Below are positions 45,455 through 57,858 of a stretch of DNA of 64,000 bases, piece after piece (position 1 is the stretch's first letter; each line of letters begins with the position of its first letter). Location of the stretch: assembly GCA_948567375.1 (NCBI GenBank), contig OX419761.1:10764243-10828242 (forward strand), given 5' to 3'. The translations under genes were made by a program, and so were the position numbers. This DNA comes from Lunularia cruciata. Taxonomy: Eukaryota > Streptophyta > Marchantiopsida > Lunulariales > Lunulariaceae. Below the pieces are notes generated by a model. That model made no database searches. It saw only the letters and a program-made list of their open reading frames with translations, and had not been told where the DNA came from.

Positions 45455-48400
45455 CTTTCAGCACTTGAAGTATGGTGTGTAAAGCCGTAAGCTCTTTGAT
45501 CGCTTTCTCTCTGAGAGCTCGGCCAGTGACCGAGTTTGGATTCATCCCCTGCACTATGAGATACTGAAATTTGGAAAAGCATATTTTAGTCATATTCATA
45601 ACACCTTTAGTCATATTCATAACTTAGTGCATGCGGGGGAGCGGCGGGAGAGGAGAAGGGGAGACGTGAGACAATTTAGATAATTTCTAAGTGCTCTCTA
45701 GCATGTAGCCATCGAGTGAATAGTCTATTTTCTTTGTTTTTCAATTTCAGTTCCATTGGCACCTAGATTGAAGACTACGGAGTATAAAGTTATGAAGATT
45801 TTTAGCTTTTTTAGGGTTGAGAATGATCAATGATCAATATTGAGAGTGATGTGATGTGAATTTTCATTTTCAATCTCTTGGTTTTCATTATTAAGTTCCA
45901 TGTGAATTTAATTTGAAAATTTTGGAGATGGAAATTGAAAGTTATGAGAGTTTATAGATTTTAGGGTTGGAGAGATTATTTTCTTATGTAAGTTGGGATG
46001 TGAGGGGTTGTGGTTTTGTAGATATGGGGAGAGATGGAGAGGAGTATCATGTGTTACTATCACTATTCTTGTGCTAGCCATGGCTACACCTTCCCATGTG
46101 GGGTCGCTTAGAGCGGGTCGGGATATAATATGCCCGGTGTATCAACGACGCTTTACCTTGCAAGGGATAAAGACCCATGAGTGAAGGATGCACAAGGACT
46201 ATGATTGGACCACTTGGGATGCACACGTGAGACGAGCGACCACATCGACAACAATGACACTCGGGATTACGCAGGCTTCTTCTATAACTTCATTGATCAT
46301 TCCAAGAATACCTATCGAGTCGTGGGAGTGGTTAGCTTCTCAGGCGGGTTGCATTTTGGGGTTATTTGAGACTAGTTTTCCATGTCCACGTCTATTCCAT
46401 AGGCTACCCCGCACACTCCATGATGAGGCTAGATAGGCTTTTTGACTACCATTGGATTGTTTGGCACATGATCCCTTGGACGAGTTAGCGTGGTTCCTAT
46501 TCCTCCTACTCCCTCGATGGTGTCTTTGTTATGCTAGAGGGGGGCACGCAGGGCATAGAGAGGTGGCGGCTAGATTTCATCAATTCAGAGCGGAGGATTG
46601 GGCAGCCCTTCAGGAGGAGTCTGTTAGGGCTACACGATTTAGGAGGCAGGCATCGCCACAGGATACCATAGATTCCACTTGATTACGATGATGTAGTACA
46701 TTGGGTCAGGCGGGAGAGTTTAGTAGAGCAGCACAAGCGCTACACCCTTTGTCTATAGCGAGTCCTACTGATGAGACCATCTCTTCCCTACGCTCATTGC
46801 ATCCTATAGCAGTAGAGGGACTACCACTAGAGGTCTTAGATTATCAGCCTGAGCAGCCTTTATGTCTTGATAGGTTGGTATCTACACAAGCATTGTGCAC
46901 TGCCCCTCGCCTTTCCTCAAGAGGCTTGTCAGGGATGGTTTATGAGCACCTTAGATATTGCTTCCAGGCAGATGATCCTTCTAGTGGTTTTACTGAGTTG
47001 TTTCAAGTGGCTGCAGTAGTAGCGAGAGGAGATATTCATATGTCTGTTAGTCGGGTCTTAGGTGCTAGTCAACTTCTCGCGATCGAGAAGGACACCGGAG
47101 GCATTAGACCAATTGCTATTGGAGAGATCTTTTTGTGTTTGGTTAATTGTACCATTGTCCTTCAGCATCATTCTCACTTTCGACAGTACCTTAGTCCACA
47201 TCAGTTTGGAGTAGCTACACCTGGAGGATGTGAGGCTATATCTCTAGGCATTAGAGCACTCCTAGATATCCATCCGGAGTGGGTCATCCTACAGGTGGAT
47301 GTTGAGAACTCTTTTAATGGTGGTGGATCCTTGGCGAGTCTCACTCCTTTTGTGCGGTCTTTTTATGGCTCTCTTGCTTCCCTTTACTACCAGCATGGTG
47401 GTTCATAGGAGGGAGTCACCATCTTGGAGTCAACTGTTGGTACACGTCAGAGAGATCCTTTGGGGGGCTCTTATTTTCCATGGCTCACTTGAGAGCTCTC
47501 CTATCTACTACTTTGGCCATGCCAGGTTGTGTATTTCTCTCCTTGGCAGATGATACACACATTGTAGGCCATGTAGATCAGATTAGGCATGCCTTTGACT
47601 ACTTGACTACCAAGCTACATCTAGTATGCTTGAGAGTCAAGGTGTCAAAGTGTAGGACATGGTCTCCTTTAGGTATCCTTCCCCACCTTGAGCTTCCAGA
47701 GGGGTGTATCACATCCACAAATGGACTTCGTGTTCTTGGAGTGCCAGTAGGATCGGAGGATTTTGTCACACGCTTCTTGGACGCTGCTCTTGTAGAGGAT
47801 GTTCTCCATGTGGATGACCTTCTATTACTAGGAGATCCGCATGTGGCATTTGGTATACTCTCTTCCAGTATTGCTTATCGACCATCCTACCTCATCCTTA
47901 TAGTTCCTCCCTCACCGTCCTTCCTATCACGTTTGAGAGCATTTGATAGGAGGATTATGGGAGTCTTTGGTGATATTATTGGACCAAGGACTTTTGAGTG
48001 TGTGACAGGGGATTTGGCACGTAGACAGACGGCTCTACCAATCTCATGTGGTGGGGTTGGCTTGCTTTCTATGGAAGAGATGGCACCTATAGCGTTTTTG
48101 GGTAGTTGGGCTCTCTCGGCATCCCTACTTGCCTCTCGTATTGTGGTTGTTGATAGGCCGGTTTTGGAGACTTATGTGATAGAGGAAGAGAGAGGATCCT
48201 TTTCTCTCCAGGTGTTCTTGTGGCAGACAAGAGATAGTCTATCCCCATGAGCACAAGAGGGTTTTCTACCGTTTGCTTCACTATCGTCAGATTGGACTAG
48301 AGGTCTACAGTCTTCCTTGATGGAACGACATTGTGAGCATACGCTACATTCTCTCTTAGTTGACTGGTCCATTCCTCAGGCTACTAGAGCACGTCTACGC

Positions 48401-49344
48401 TCTTGCTCCGACAAGGGTGCAGGCTCGTGGATCCTAGCTCGACCATGCATTAGGGCTTTCCGATTCGCACCGGCTACTTTCTCTACAGGGATGAGGTTTC
48501 GCCTAGGTTTGGTCCACCCATCTGCATCTTCATTACTCACTTGTGAGTGTGGTTCTACACTAGATGCAGCGGCGGTCCACATGACACGGTGTCCTCCAAA
48601 AGGACAGAAGATAGCTACCCATGATGCCATTAGAGACATAGTGTTTTCTATGGTACAAGAGAGTGGATACTTGGCTTGGAGGGAGCGTTTGTATGCGTTG
48701 CAGATAACACGTGTCAGGGCAAACTTATACTTGGTCTGAGATGATCAAGTGACAGTAGCGGATGTCGTGGTCATGAACCCTATGTGGGATACAGTTTCAG
48801 AGGGAGTGATTACACATCCCCTTGGATGGGTGGCAAGTGCAGCAGCAGGTCACAAGGTCTCCAAGTATAGGGGCATGCAGCAAGGTCACTTCTTTGTTCC
48901 TCTAGCCTTGGAGTTATATGGAGCGATAAACACAGCATTTGACACATTTATCAAGGAGTGCGCAAGAGCTTATCATGTTAGGCGTCAGGGGGTACCACTC
49001 TCACTCTCATACTTTGTAGCTTACTTTAGACAGTGTGTGTCCATTGCTCTACAAAGGGCAGTGGCTAGTGCAATCTATAGGAAAGCAATCACATTAGGTG
49101 ATGTTTCTTTGGATGCTCCAGTTGTGTGTAGACCATACTACTTGCATAGCTCGGATATCTTAGGTGCGGTAGGGCAGATTTCTCATACAGACTCTATTGG
49201 GGCTTAGCCCCATGTTACCTTTTTTGGCTCTCCCTTGTACGGCTTGATGGGGTCTTGCCATCCTTCATTCTTCCTACGCGGTCGCCTTTGGCTTGATGTG
49301 GTCTTCCCATCCTTCATTTTTCCTACGCGGTCGCCTTTTATCAG
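45455..49344 (+). mobile_element. Non-LTR retrotransposon, zinc finger-RT-REL family, copy A (3.9 kb)
   Basis: TATCTATGGCACA flanks it on both sides (45442-45454 and 49345-49357), a perfect 13-bp target-site duplication. It has a 5' leader of about 600 bp with a 21-bp internal duplication (TTTAGTCATATTCATAAC, near 45573 and 45608), one long broken coding region, and a short 3' UTR. The UTR ends in GGTCGCCTTTT without a poly(A) tail, and its last 48 bp (GGCTTGATG..CGGTCGCC) are present twice. The second copy lies inverted at 49687-53434. Confidence 0.9.
46069..49207 (+). pseudogene. LINE copy A polyprotein remnant: C2H2 finger, RT, CCHC, endonuclease-like domain
   Basis: The probable start is MATPSHVG (46069). 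The C2H2 finger near 46130-46185 reads CPVYQRR, with its second Cys lost. Reverse transcriptase blocks are GGIRPIAIGEIFL (about 47095), FGVATPGGCEAISLGIRALL (about 47208), QVDVENSF (about 47294; a deletion of about 45 bp follows), GTRQRDPLGG (about 47440) and the catalytic LADDTHIVG (about 47548). A thumb-like region follows. CECGSTLDAAAVHMTRC (about 48544-48594) is a CCHC knuckle. The end has VRANLYLV, an in-frame TGA (48737), DDQVTVADVVV and KVSKY (about 48858), like the D..D..K core of restriction-like endonucleases used by R2-type LINEs. Stops at 46185, 47406, 48248 and 48737 and a one-base loss at the G run 47462-47467 inactivate it. No AP-endonuclease domain is seen. Confidence 0.8.
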
Positions 49345-49686
49345 TATCTATGGCACAAATTAACAAGAATTTGCATGAATGAAACCTTCTATTCAAGAAC
49401 AAAGTTTCAATTGTCATAAATTCCCTTGAACTGCAACTGGCATAGCCTCTCCAGATTGACCATCAGGTACCATGAGGATCAGTTTGCAAATTTACATCAA
49501 GGTGCAGCACTTAAGCACTTAATTCTAGGTGGGTTCAAGCTCTTAAGAAAAACTACTACTCAAAGAGAAATCAGCAAAGTTCCCTACCCACGGTGATTCT
49601 AACCTTCAGTTTGTTTGGCCGGATTGTGTGATGCAGTCATGTGTGGCAACAAGAGTTCCATATTGAATTCACAGAACCTTGAGAGT
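49345..49686. other. Spacer between the inverted LINE copies
   Basis: About 330 bp of unique sequence plus the two target duplications. It has no open frame of note. It would be the loop of a very long hairpin. Confidence 0.7.
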
Positions 49687-52600
49687 GAAAAAAGGTGACC
49701 GCGTAGGAAGAATAAAGGATGGGAAGACCCCATCAAGCTGTACAAGGGAGAGCCAAAAAAGGTAACATGGGGCTAAGCCCCAATAGAGTCTGTATGAGAA
49801 ATCTGCCCTACCGCACCTAAGATATCCGAGCTATGCAAGTCATACGGTCTACACACAACTGGAGCATCCAAAGAAATATCACCTAATGTGATTGCTCTCC
49901 TATGGATTGCACCAGCCACGGCACTTTGTAGAGCAATGGACACACACTGTCTAAAGTAAGCTACAAAGTATGAGAGTGAGAGTGGTACCCCCTGACGCCT
50001 AACATGATAAGCTCTCGCGCACTCCTTGACAAATGTGTCAAATGCCGTGTCCATCGCTCCATATAACTCCAAGGCTAGAGGAACAAAGAGGTGGCCTTGC
50101 TGCATGCCCCTATACTTGGAGACCTTGCGACCTGCTACTGCACTTGCCGCCCATCCAGGGGGATGGGTAATCACTCCCTCCAAAACTATATCCCACGTAG
50201 GGTTCGTGACCACAACATCCGCTACTATCACCTGATCATCTCAGACCAAGTATAAGTCTGCCCTAACACGTGTTATCTACAACGCATACGAACGCTCCCT
50301 CCAAGCCAAGTATCCACTCTCTTGTACCATAGCAAACACTATGTCTCTAATGGCATCATGAGTAGCTATCCTCTTTCCTTTTGGAGGACACCGTGTCATG
50401 TGGACCGCCGCTGCATCTAGTGTAGAACCACACTCACAAGTGAGTAGTGAAGATGCAAATGGGTGGACCAAACCTAGGCGAAACTTCATCGCTGTAGAGA
50501 AAGTAGCCGATGCAAGTCGGAAAGCCCTAATGCATGGTCGAGCTAGGATCTACAAGCCAGCACCCTTGCCGGAGCAAGAGCATAGACGTGCTCTAGTAGC
50601 CTGAGGAATGGACCAGTCAACTAAGAGAGAATGTAGCATATGCTCACACTGTCGCTCCATCAAGGAAGACTATAGACCTCTAGTCCAATCTAAAGATAGT
50701 GAAGCAAACGATGGAAAACCCTCTCGTGCTTGTGGGGATAGACTATCTCTCATCTGCCGCAATAACACCTGGAGAGAAAAGGATCCTCCCTCCACCTCTG
50801 TCACATAAGTCTCCAAAACTGACCTATCAGCAACCACAAAACAAGAGGCAAGTAGGGATGCCGAGAGAGCACAACTACCCAAAAACACTATAGGTGCCAT
50901 CTCCTCCATAGAAAGCAAGCCAACCCCACCACATGAGATCGGTAGAGCCATCTGTCTACGTGCCAAATCCCCTGTCACACACCCAAAAGTCCCTGGTCCA
51001 ATAATATCACCAAAGACTCCCATAATCCTCCTATCAAATGCTCTCAGATGTGATAGGAAGGACGGTGAGGGAGGAACTATAAGGATGAGGTAGGATGGTC
51101 AACAAGCAATACTGGAAGAGAGTATACCAAATCCACATGCGGATCTCCTAGTAATGGAAGGTCATCCACATGGAGAACATCCTCTGCAAGGGCAGCGTCC
51201 AAGAAGCGTGTGACAAAATCCTCCGATCCTATTTGCACTCCAAGAACACAAAGTCCATCTGTGGATGTCATACACTCCTCTGGAAGCTCAAGGTGGGGAG
51301 GGATACCTACAGGGGACCATGCACTACACTTTGACACCTTGACTCTCAAGCCTACTAGATGTAGCCCAGTAGTCAAGTAGTCAAAGGCCTGCCTAATCTA
51401 ATTTACATGGCCTATGATGTGTGTATCATCTGCCAAGGAGAGAAATACACAACTAAGCATGGCCAAAGTAGTAGATAGGAGAGCTCTAAAGTGAGCCATG
51501 GCAAATAAGAGCCCCCCAAAGGATCTCCCTGTCGTGTACCAATAGTTGACTCCAAGACGGTGACTCCCTCCTGTGAACCACCATGTTGATAGTAAAGGGA
51601 AGCAAGAGAGCCATAAAAAGACCATACAAAAGGAATGAGACTCGCCAAGGATCCACCAGCCTCCCTAAGCTCTCTAAAGATGGATGCACGTGAGACGCTA
51701 TTAAAAGCATTCTCAACATCCACCTCTAGGACGACCTACTTGGGATGGATATCTAGGAGTGCTCTAATGCCTAGAGATATAGCCTCACATCCTCCAGGTG
51801 TAGCTACTCCAAACAGATGTGGACTAAGGTGCTGTTGAAAGTGAGAACGATGCTGAAGGACAATGGTACGACTAACCAAACGCAAAAAGATCTCTCCAAT
51901 AGCAATCGGTCTAATGCCTCCCGTGTCCTTCTCGATCGCGAGAAGTCGACTAGCACCTAAGATCCAACTAATAGACATATGAATATCTCCTCTCGCTACT
52001 GCTGTAGCCACCTAAAACAACTTGGTAAAACCACTAGAAGGATCATCTGCCTGGAAGCAATCTCTAAGGTGCTCATAAACCATCCCTGACAAACCTCCTG
52101 AGGAAAGGTGAGGGGCAGTGCACAATGCTTGTGCAAATAGCAACCTATCAAGACATAAAGGCTGCTCAGGCTGATAATCTAAGACCTCTAGTGGTAGACC
52201 CTCTACTGCTATAGGATGCAATGAGCGTAGGGAAGAGATGGTCTCATCAGTAGGACTCGCTATAGACAAAGGGTGTAGCACTTGTGCTGCTCTACTAAAC
52301 TCTCCTGCCTGACCCAATGTCCTACATCATCGTAATCGAGTGGAATCGGTGGTATTGTGTGGCGATGCTTGTCTCCTAAATCGTGTAGCCCTAACAGACT
52401 CCTCCTGAAGTGTTGCACAATCCCCGCTCGAAATTGACAAAATCTAGCCGCCACTTCTCTATGCTCCACGCATCTTCCTCTAGCATAACAAAGACACTGT
52501 CGAGGGAGTAGGAGGAATAGGAACCATGCTAACTCGTCCAAGGGATCACGTGCCAAACGATCCAATGGTAGGCAAAAAGTCTATCTAGCTTCATCATGGA

Positions 52601-53434
52601 GTGTGCAGGGTAGCCTATGGAATAGACGTGGACATGGAAAACTAGTCTCAAATAACCCCAAAATGCAACCCGCCTAAGAAGCTAACCACTCCCACGACTC
52701 AATCGATATCCCTGGAACGATCAACGAAGGTATAGAAGAAGCGTGTGTAATCCTGAGTGTCACTACTGTCGATATGGTCGCTCGTCTCACGTGGGCATCC
52801 CAAGTGGTCCAATCATAGTCCTTGTGCATCATTCTCACATGGGTCTTTACCCCTTGCCAGGTAAAGCGTCGGTGACACACCGAGCATGTCGTATTCTGAT
52901 CTGCTCTAGGCGACCCCACATGGGAAGGTGTAGCCATGGCTAGTACAAGAATAGTGATAGTAACATATGATACTACTCTCCATGTCTCCACATATTTGCA
53001 AAACCACAACCCCTCACATCTCATGTAAGAAAACAATCTCTCTAAACCCTAAAATCTAAACTCTCATAACTTTCAATTTACATCTCCAAAATTTTCAAAT
53101 TAAATTTACATAAAATTTAATCATGAAAACAAAGAGATTAGAAATGAAAATTCACAACCCATCACTCTCAATGTATAATGATCACTTTCATCCCTTAAAA
53201 AAGCTAAAAATCTTCGGAATTTTCTACTCCATTCTCCATAGTCTTCAATCTAGGTATCAATGGAACCGAAATTGAAAAACTAAGAGAATAGACTATTCAC
53301 TAGAATGCTACATGCTAGAGAGCACTCAGAAATTATCAAAATTGTCTCATAGTCTCGTCTCTCCTCTCCTCTCCCGTCTCCACACTCTCCCGCATCTCAA
53401 ATGAAAGGGTGTTATCAAAGTAGCGATACATAGC
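49687..53434 (-). mobile_element. Non-LTR retrotransposon, same family, copy B (3.75 kb)
   Basis: GAACCTTGAGAGT flanks it perfectly (49674-49686 and 53435-53447), a 13-bp target-site duplication different from that of copy A. It is therefore an independent insertion. It is colinear with copy A along its length but starts about 120 bp further in at the 5' end, and keeps the segment that copy A lost near 47316. The 3' end (minus strand) is GCGGTCACCTTTTTTC. Confidence 0.9.
49773..53000 (-). pseudogene. LINE copy B polyprotein remnant
   Basis: The finger is intact: CSVCHRRFTWQGVKTHVRMMH (52886-52824), C-x2-C-x11-H-x4-H. RT blocks are GGIRPIAIGEIFLRLVSR (about 51920), VDVENAFNSVSRASIFREL (about 51720-51660), GTRQGDPLGG (about 51535) and LADDTHIIG (about 51435). 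CECGSTLDAAAVHMTRC is near 50450-50400. The C-terminal 152 residues (50231-49773) are open: VADVVVTNPTWDI, AGRKVSKYRGMQQGHLF, AYHVRRQGVPLSL. It shares with copy A the TGA after LYLV (50243-50241) and the one-base loss at the G run (51517-51512). Role and family are as for copy A. It is broken at about six places, so inactive. Confidence 0.82.
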
Positions 53435-53447
53435 GAACCTTGAGAGT

Positions 53448-55551
53448 CATGGTAAGATATCTGGAGCAATATCACCTTTCGTAATTGCAGACCCTGACGT
53501 CCGTTCGTAGGAATAGGTAATATGATCATCTTAGGAAGTCCTGGTCTTCCCCGTTTGTGATGGCATTAAGAGAACATTTCTAGCAGTGCTCTCATCGCAG
53601 CCACAGTTCGACAGTAAGCCAAAATTAAAGTCAAAAAGCCCATGGGTTTCGTTTGATACTGTTTCCCACAGTATTCTCTTCGTGACCGGCACAAATCGTC
53701 TCGATCCTGTGACTTGAGTAGGCGGTGCTAACCAGAGGTCATCCAGGGTTGATTCTTCCCCTTTGTGGCTCAAGCTTGAGCCTTCGAGCTTAGTAGATGG
53801 AAATAGAGCAATACAGGTATTCATCCCTTCCCGTCTAACATGATCTCGTTTCTCTTCTTTGGGCAATTCTCGGCACTCGGCTCTGTTTTTCATGGGAGAT
53901 TGATTTTAGTCCCTCCCCCGACGTTTATGTTTGATAAATTCGCATTTTTGTTCGTCAAAAATGCGAATGTGTGCTCGTGTATTTCCTTCGTAGATCCGCC
54001 TTTCTGGATGTGATTGAGGTTTTTGTGTATTTACATTAGCATTTCGATTGTCTTTGCAGGGATTCAGGGATATTTATTGCTTCTTTTGCTCCTTTCTGCC
54101 CACAATCCTTCTTGCAACGAGGTAGATAATTTGATGGTTTACTCTGTGCTTCTTGTTACAAGGTAGAAGATATGCCCTTCAATGTGCTCGTCATTGTATA
54201 GTTTTGAGAAGTCCACACTTGAATGCACTGGAGTCAAGTAGGTGTCGTGGTCGTGGTGGAAAGGGTTCATTTCACATTTAACGAACGCACCGATGAGACA
54301 AGATGTTGATCTTTTAAAGTAAATTCGCCCTGACCCTCTACTCCATGGATTGATGCACAAAATTGGTTGGGTATTTCTAACGGATGGAACTACTCCTGCT
54401 TTAACTTATGGAATGGAACGCAAAAACTTAATTTGTAGGAGTAGATTTAGTTAATACCTCTATAATCACCACGGCGAATATGCTCTCCACTGAGTATTTT
54501 TCACTCTAAAGCTTGTGATGTTCATCGAACAAATGTCTCTCTCTTCCGACGTTCCACAAAATGCCCAAGTGCGTTTCAGCCACGACTTAATATACAGAAG
54601 CCAAGCGCTGTCGAGGTCCGAGATGACTCTAAAAGGTGCCATTGTCAACAGCTCTAAAGCTATTGGTCACTGTAAGAAAAAGGAAGTATTCGTTTACTCC
54701 CGCTTTCTAGTACGATCGTATAGCCGCCTTGTATTGTAACAAGTTATAAAAATTTCGAACGGACAGAGGAATTGAGAGAAAGCACTTGGGGATTGTTAAA
54801 ACGTGCAAAGCCAGTATAAACATGAAAGTGGAACTTATATTGATTTACCGGTCGAGGTGAACAGTAGGATTTAGTCATATATCGCATGACTTTCGGACGC
54901 TGTCTGCATAGTATTCAACTGAGAAAATTGCAGCCCAAAATGTAAACATTGGAAACTTCTGCTTGACTGCAGCCATTACTCACTGGCCGCTATTCCTTTT
55001 CCTTTCCGGCGACACAAGCTGCACTCTCCCCTGCCACCCCCACACCGTTCTACAGCTGAATATAATTATTGGGAGAACAGTGCAGCAGAGAGATTTCCCC
55101 TGGAAAGAACTCCTGCTCCGATATGAGCAGAAAAATTTGTTCAGGTTCGAGTTTCTCGGACAAAGGAGGGTGCAAGGAGAGTATCGTCATGTGTATCGTG
55201 TTAGAAAGTGACGCAATACACTCCTGCAAGAATCCATGGAACTGCTGGGACATGGTAACCACCACATATTTCAGCCTCCTCTCCCATGAAAGCCTTGGGA
55301 AGACTACGGTAGTTAACCGTAATCTCGGATCAACATACACTACGTGTTATAACCGCTAGCCTCCGCCTAAGTAACGGAAAACGACATGACCCTGCTCTAC
55401 AGGACAACTTTATTCCAGCTGGCCCGGAACTGCAGGCACTGCACAAGTGAAAGCTCACAAACGAAAAAAGAATGTATAGCACAAGGGGGCAGGGAATGGT
55501 TTCGAATGGAGCCTTAGTCATGGTTGGTTAAACTGAACTGAGTCCAAAGGC
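53448..55551. other. Intergenic, no gene recognised
   Basis: It lies between the LINE pair and the 3' end of YIF1. A minus-strand frame 53893-53531 (120 residues, MKNRAECREL start, basic then polar) and a plus frame 54963-55211 are the largest, but I recognise neither. AAAAATGCGAA-TTCGCATTTTT forms a short inverted repeat near 53940-53966. Confidence 0.4.
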
Positions 55552-57858
55552 CTACAGACTCCCGAGCCAGAAGAAAAGAGGGAGTTGTACCACCCCCATA
55601 AAGAGAAGTAGATAGTGATGTCTACTAGAGTCTCTGTCGTAGCTCCTTACTTCCGCAAACAGGATCCTCTTCATGGTCTTCACCAGAAAAATGGCCATAC
55701 AGAGACCTGTCCACAGGCCCACTATCCAGGGGACGATCCAGTAGCTTGACAAGATGCGACCGAGGATGGCCATACTAACACCCACAAATGCATAACCAGA
55801 ATATGCTACCACATCCAAAATTGGAGCATCTCCACTCCCAAGCGCATACAACGAACATCGCAGTAGCACCACTTCCGCTGCCCAACCTACCAAAGCTTTT
55901 GTGAATTTTGCTCCCATAACGTCTGAAGTGAACCTGATCCATGTAAACAAGGTTAGTATTAAGCATGCACAGCTCCACTCTTAGAATACGTGGCAAAACT
56001 ATGTAGAATAGTGGTCTACAGACACTCTCCTGAAGTGTACAAGCTTTGAGTGGGCAAGATGAGAGCTTTGACACTTATAAGAAAACAACTTACTTGCCGA
56101 GAAGACCTTGAGCAATCCCACAGAGGATAATATAGGTCCCAAAGGCCATCATTGGGATGTACAAGTCAGGTGCGTTTATATCATAACGAGGTGGCTTATA
56201 GGTCAGACCACCTGCAACCTGCTCCGCTATCCTTGTCCAATGGCCCTGTTCACACGAAGACGCCCACGGATTAGTGGTAAAACCCCGCGTCCAAATTTCA
56301 GTTATATTTAAAAGTAACACCGAATGCACTGAACGACACCGTCTATCCTTCGAGAAATATTCATTTGAGGATCAGTCGAAGAGTTCATTGAGCTTAAAAT
56401 ACTGCCTGGTTTCAACAAGTCCCTTCCAGGATTTCCATTCACTTGATGAGAATGGTCGTCATTAGAAGATCTTGAAAGACGATTAAACAAAATAGTAATC
56501 GGTAGTTCAATATACATCAGGGATAGGGACCTAAGCCCACTGCGTTCGATTCCCTGTTTGACTCGGTGTTTGTTTACTCCAGCACCAGCTATGTCACTTC
56601 AGCATCAAACTTTCTAAGATATAGAGTATTATAATGTCACTGCGATGTTTTAGTCCTGTTGGCATTCACCACGACCTCCTTAGCGTTGTGAGCGTACCTT
56701 ATGCATGAAGGGGAACAGCACCACTTTAACTTTATTTTTCACATATTGGTCATTGACTTGGAAGTAGTACTGAAGATCATGACCTGAGAGATATCTGCTC
56801 ATCTGTCAACAACACCAAAACTTTTGTCAGGCCTCTGAAGACATTATTTAATTGGGGACAACGGACGGTTGTTCAACCTCAAGAATAACGTTCTTTAACC
56901 TAATTATCTAAAACAGAGCTGATGGTTGCTGATTGGTACAGAGTCCGTCCACTCAACTCATACATGTAATTGAACAATGCATGAATAAAGGGCACATATA
57001 CTTTCTATAGTTCTAAGACTTCGCAAAATGGTGTATGAACGGATGTCATACATTGCTCTGAACATATTCCTTGCCCGATCCCAAGATCTTGTTGCCATAG
57101 ACACCTAGCCCACTTTTGATGAATCCTGAACCGGCACCGTAAAAGACATCGTTGAAAGAATTGGCAGGATTATTTCCAGACTGTCTTGGCATGCCACTCT
57201 GTGGTTCGAAGTCATTATAGCCCCCTGAGTACTGCACGACCAAGCTTCAGTATATAATCGCCGGTCAAAAATTCTCTGAAGCACGATCAGTTCAATTCTA
57301 AACCGGCAAGAAATGAGGGGGGGAAAAGAAAGTCGATAACCTCTCCGTCATTCGATATTGTGGCATGGAGAGCAAAGAGCAAATTCATAATGGCTTCAAA
57401 AAAATTGTCAGTCGTCTACTGAACCGGAGTTCATCTGCGATTTAAACTAAAACACTGAAAAACACAAACTCCCGCTTCATATATCTAAGCATGTTCTGTA
57501 ATGCGCTCAGCTGTTATCAATCCGTCAAACATTTCAAACTTTCCTCTGAGACATCTCTATTAGGTCTGGACTATACTTACCTCAAAATACAAGGGAAGAA
57601 ACTGGAAAAAGCAGGAAAAAACGGGAACATCCTTTCATCACATCAGAAGGATAGACATCATCACCATCACAAAGAAATCGATCAGGTATTTAGAATTCAT
57701 CTTGTAACCCCAATAACCGGACAACTCCACAACATCGGAAACTAAACAAAAACTGACGAGCGTTAATCACGTACAGAAGAGGATGCTGATTGCTGGCCCC
57801 AGGGAGGCGCGGAAGGCGCAAACCCTCCGTTGGGAATGATGCGCGGATTCCCAGACAT
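55552..57858 (-). CDS. YIF1: YIF1 homologue (Yip1-interacting factor), five exons
   Basis: Spliced exons on the minus strand: 57858-57775, 57231-57052, 56802-56698, 56245-56094 and 55933-55552. All introns are GT..AG. The sum is 903 nt, 300 residues plus stop, the usual size of the family. YIF1 proteins are multi-pass membrane proteins that work with YIP1 in COPII vesicles moving cargo from ER to Golgi. A Gly/Pro/Ser-rich cytosolic N-terminus (1-80; MSGNPRII start) is followed by the family signature [20 protein letters not shown] (exon 3), [10 protein letters not shown] (exon 4), and about five membrane segments (about 152-172, 187-206, 213-234, 240-262, 280-298). The C-terminal block contains [30 protein letters not shown] and [13 protein letters not shown]. 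Splice phases all join in frame, which supports the model. The gene appears intact and single in the window. Confidence 0.95.

Noticed and set aside
45455-53434. Twin-priming (5' inversion) as the origin of the inverted LINE pair
   Set aside because: Both copies have complete 3' ends and separate, different 13-bp target duplications, so they are two insertions.
53531-53893. 120-residue minus-strand frame between the LINE pair and YIF1
   Set aside because: No recognisable domain, no splice or promoter context, and not long enough to stand out from chance in this less AT-rich stretch.
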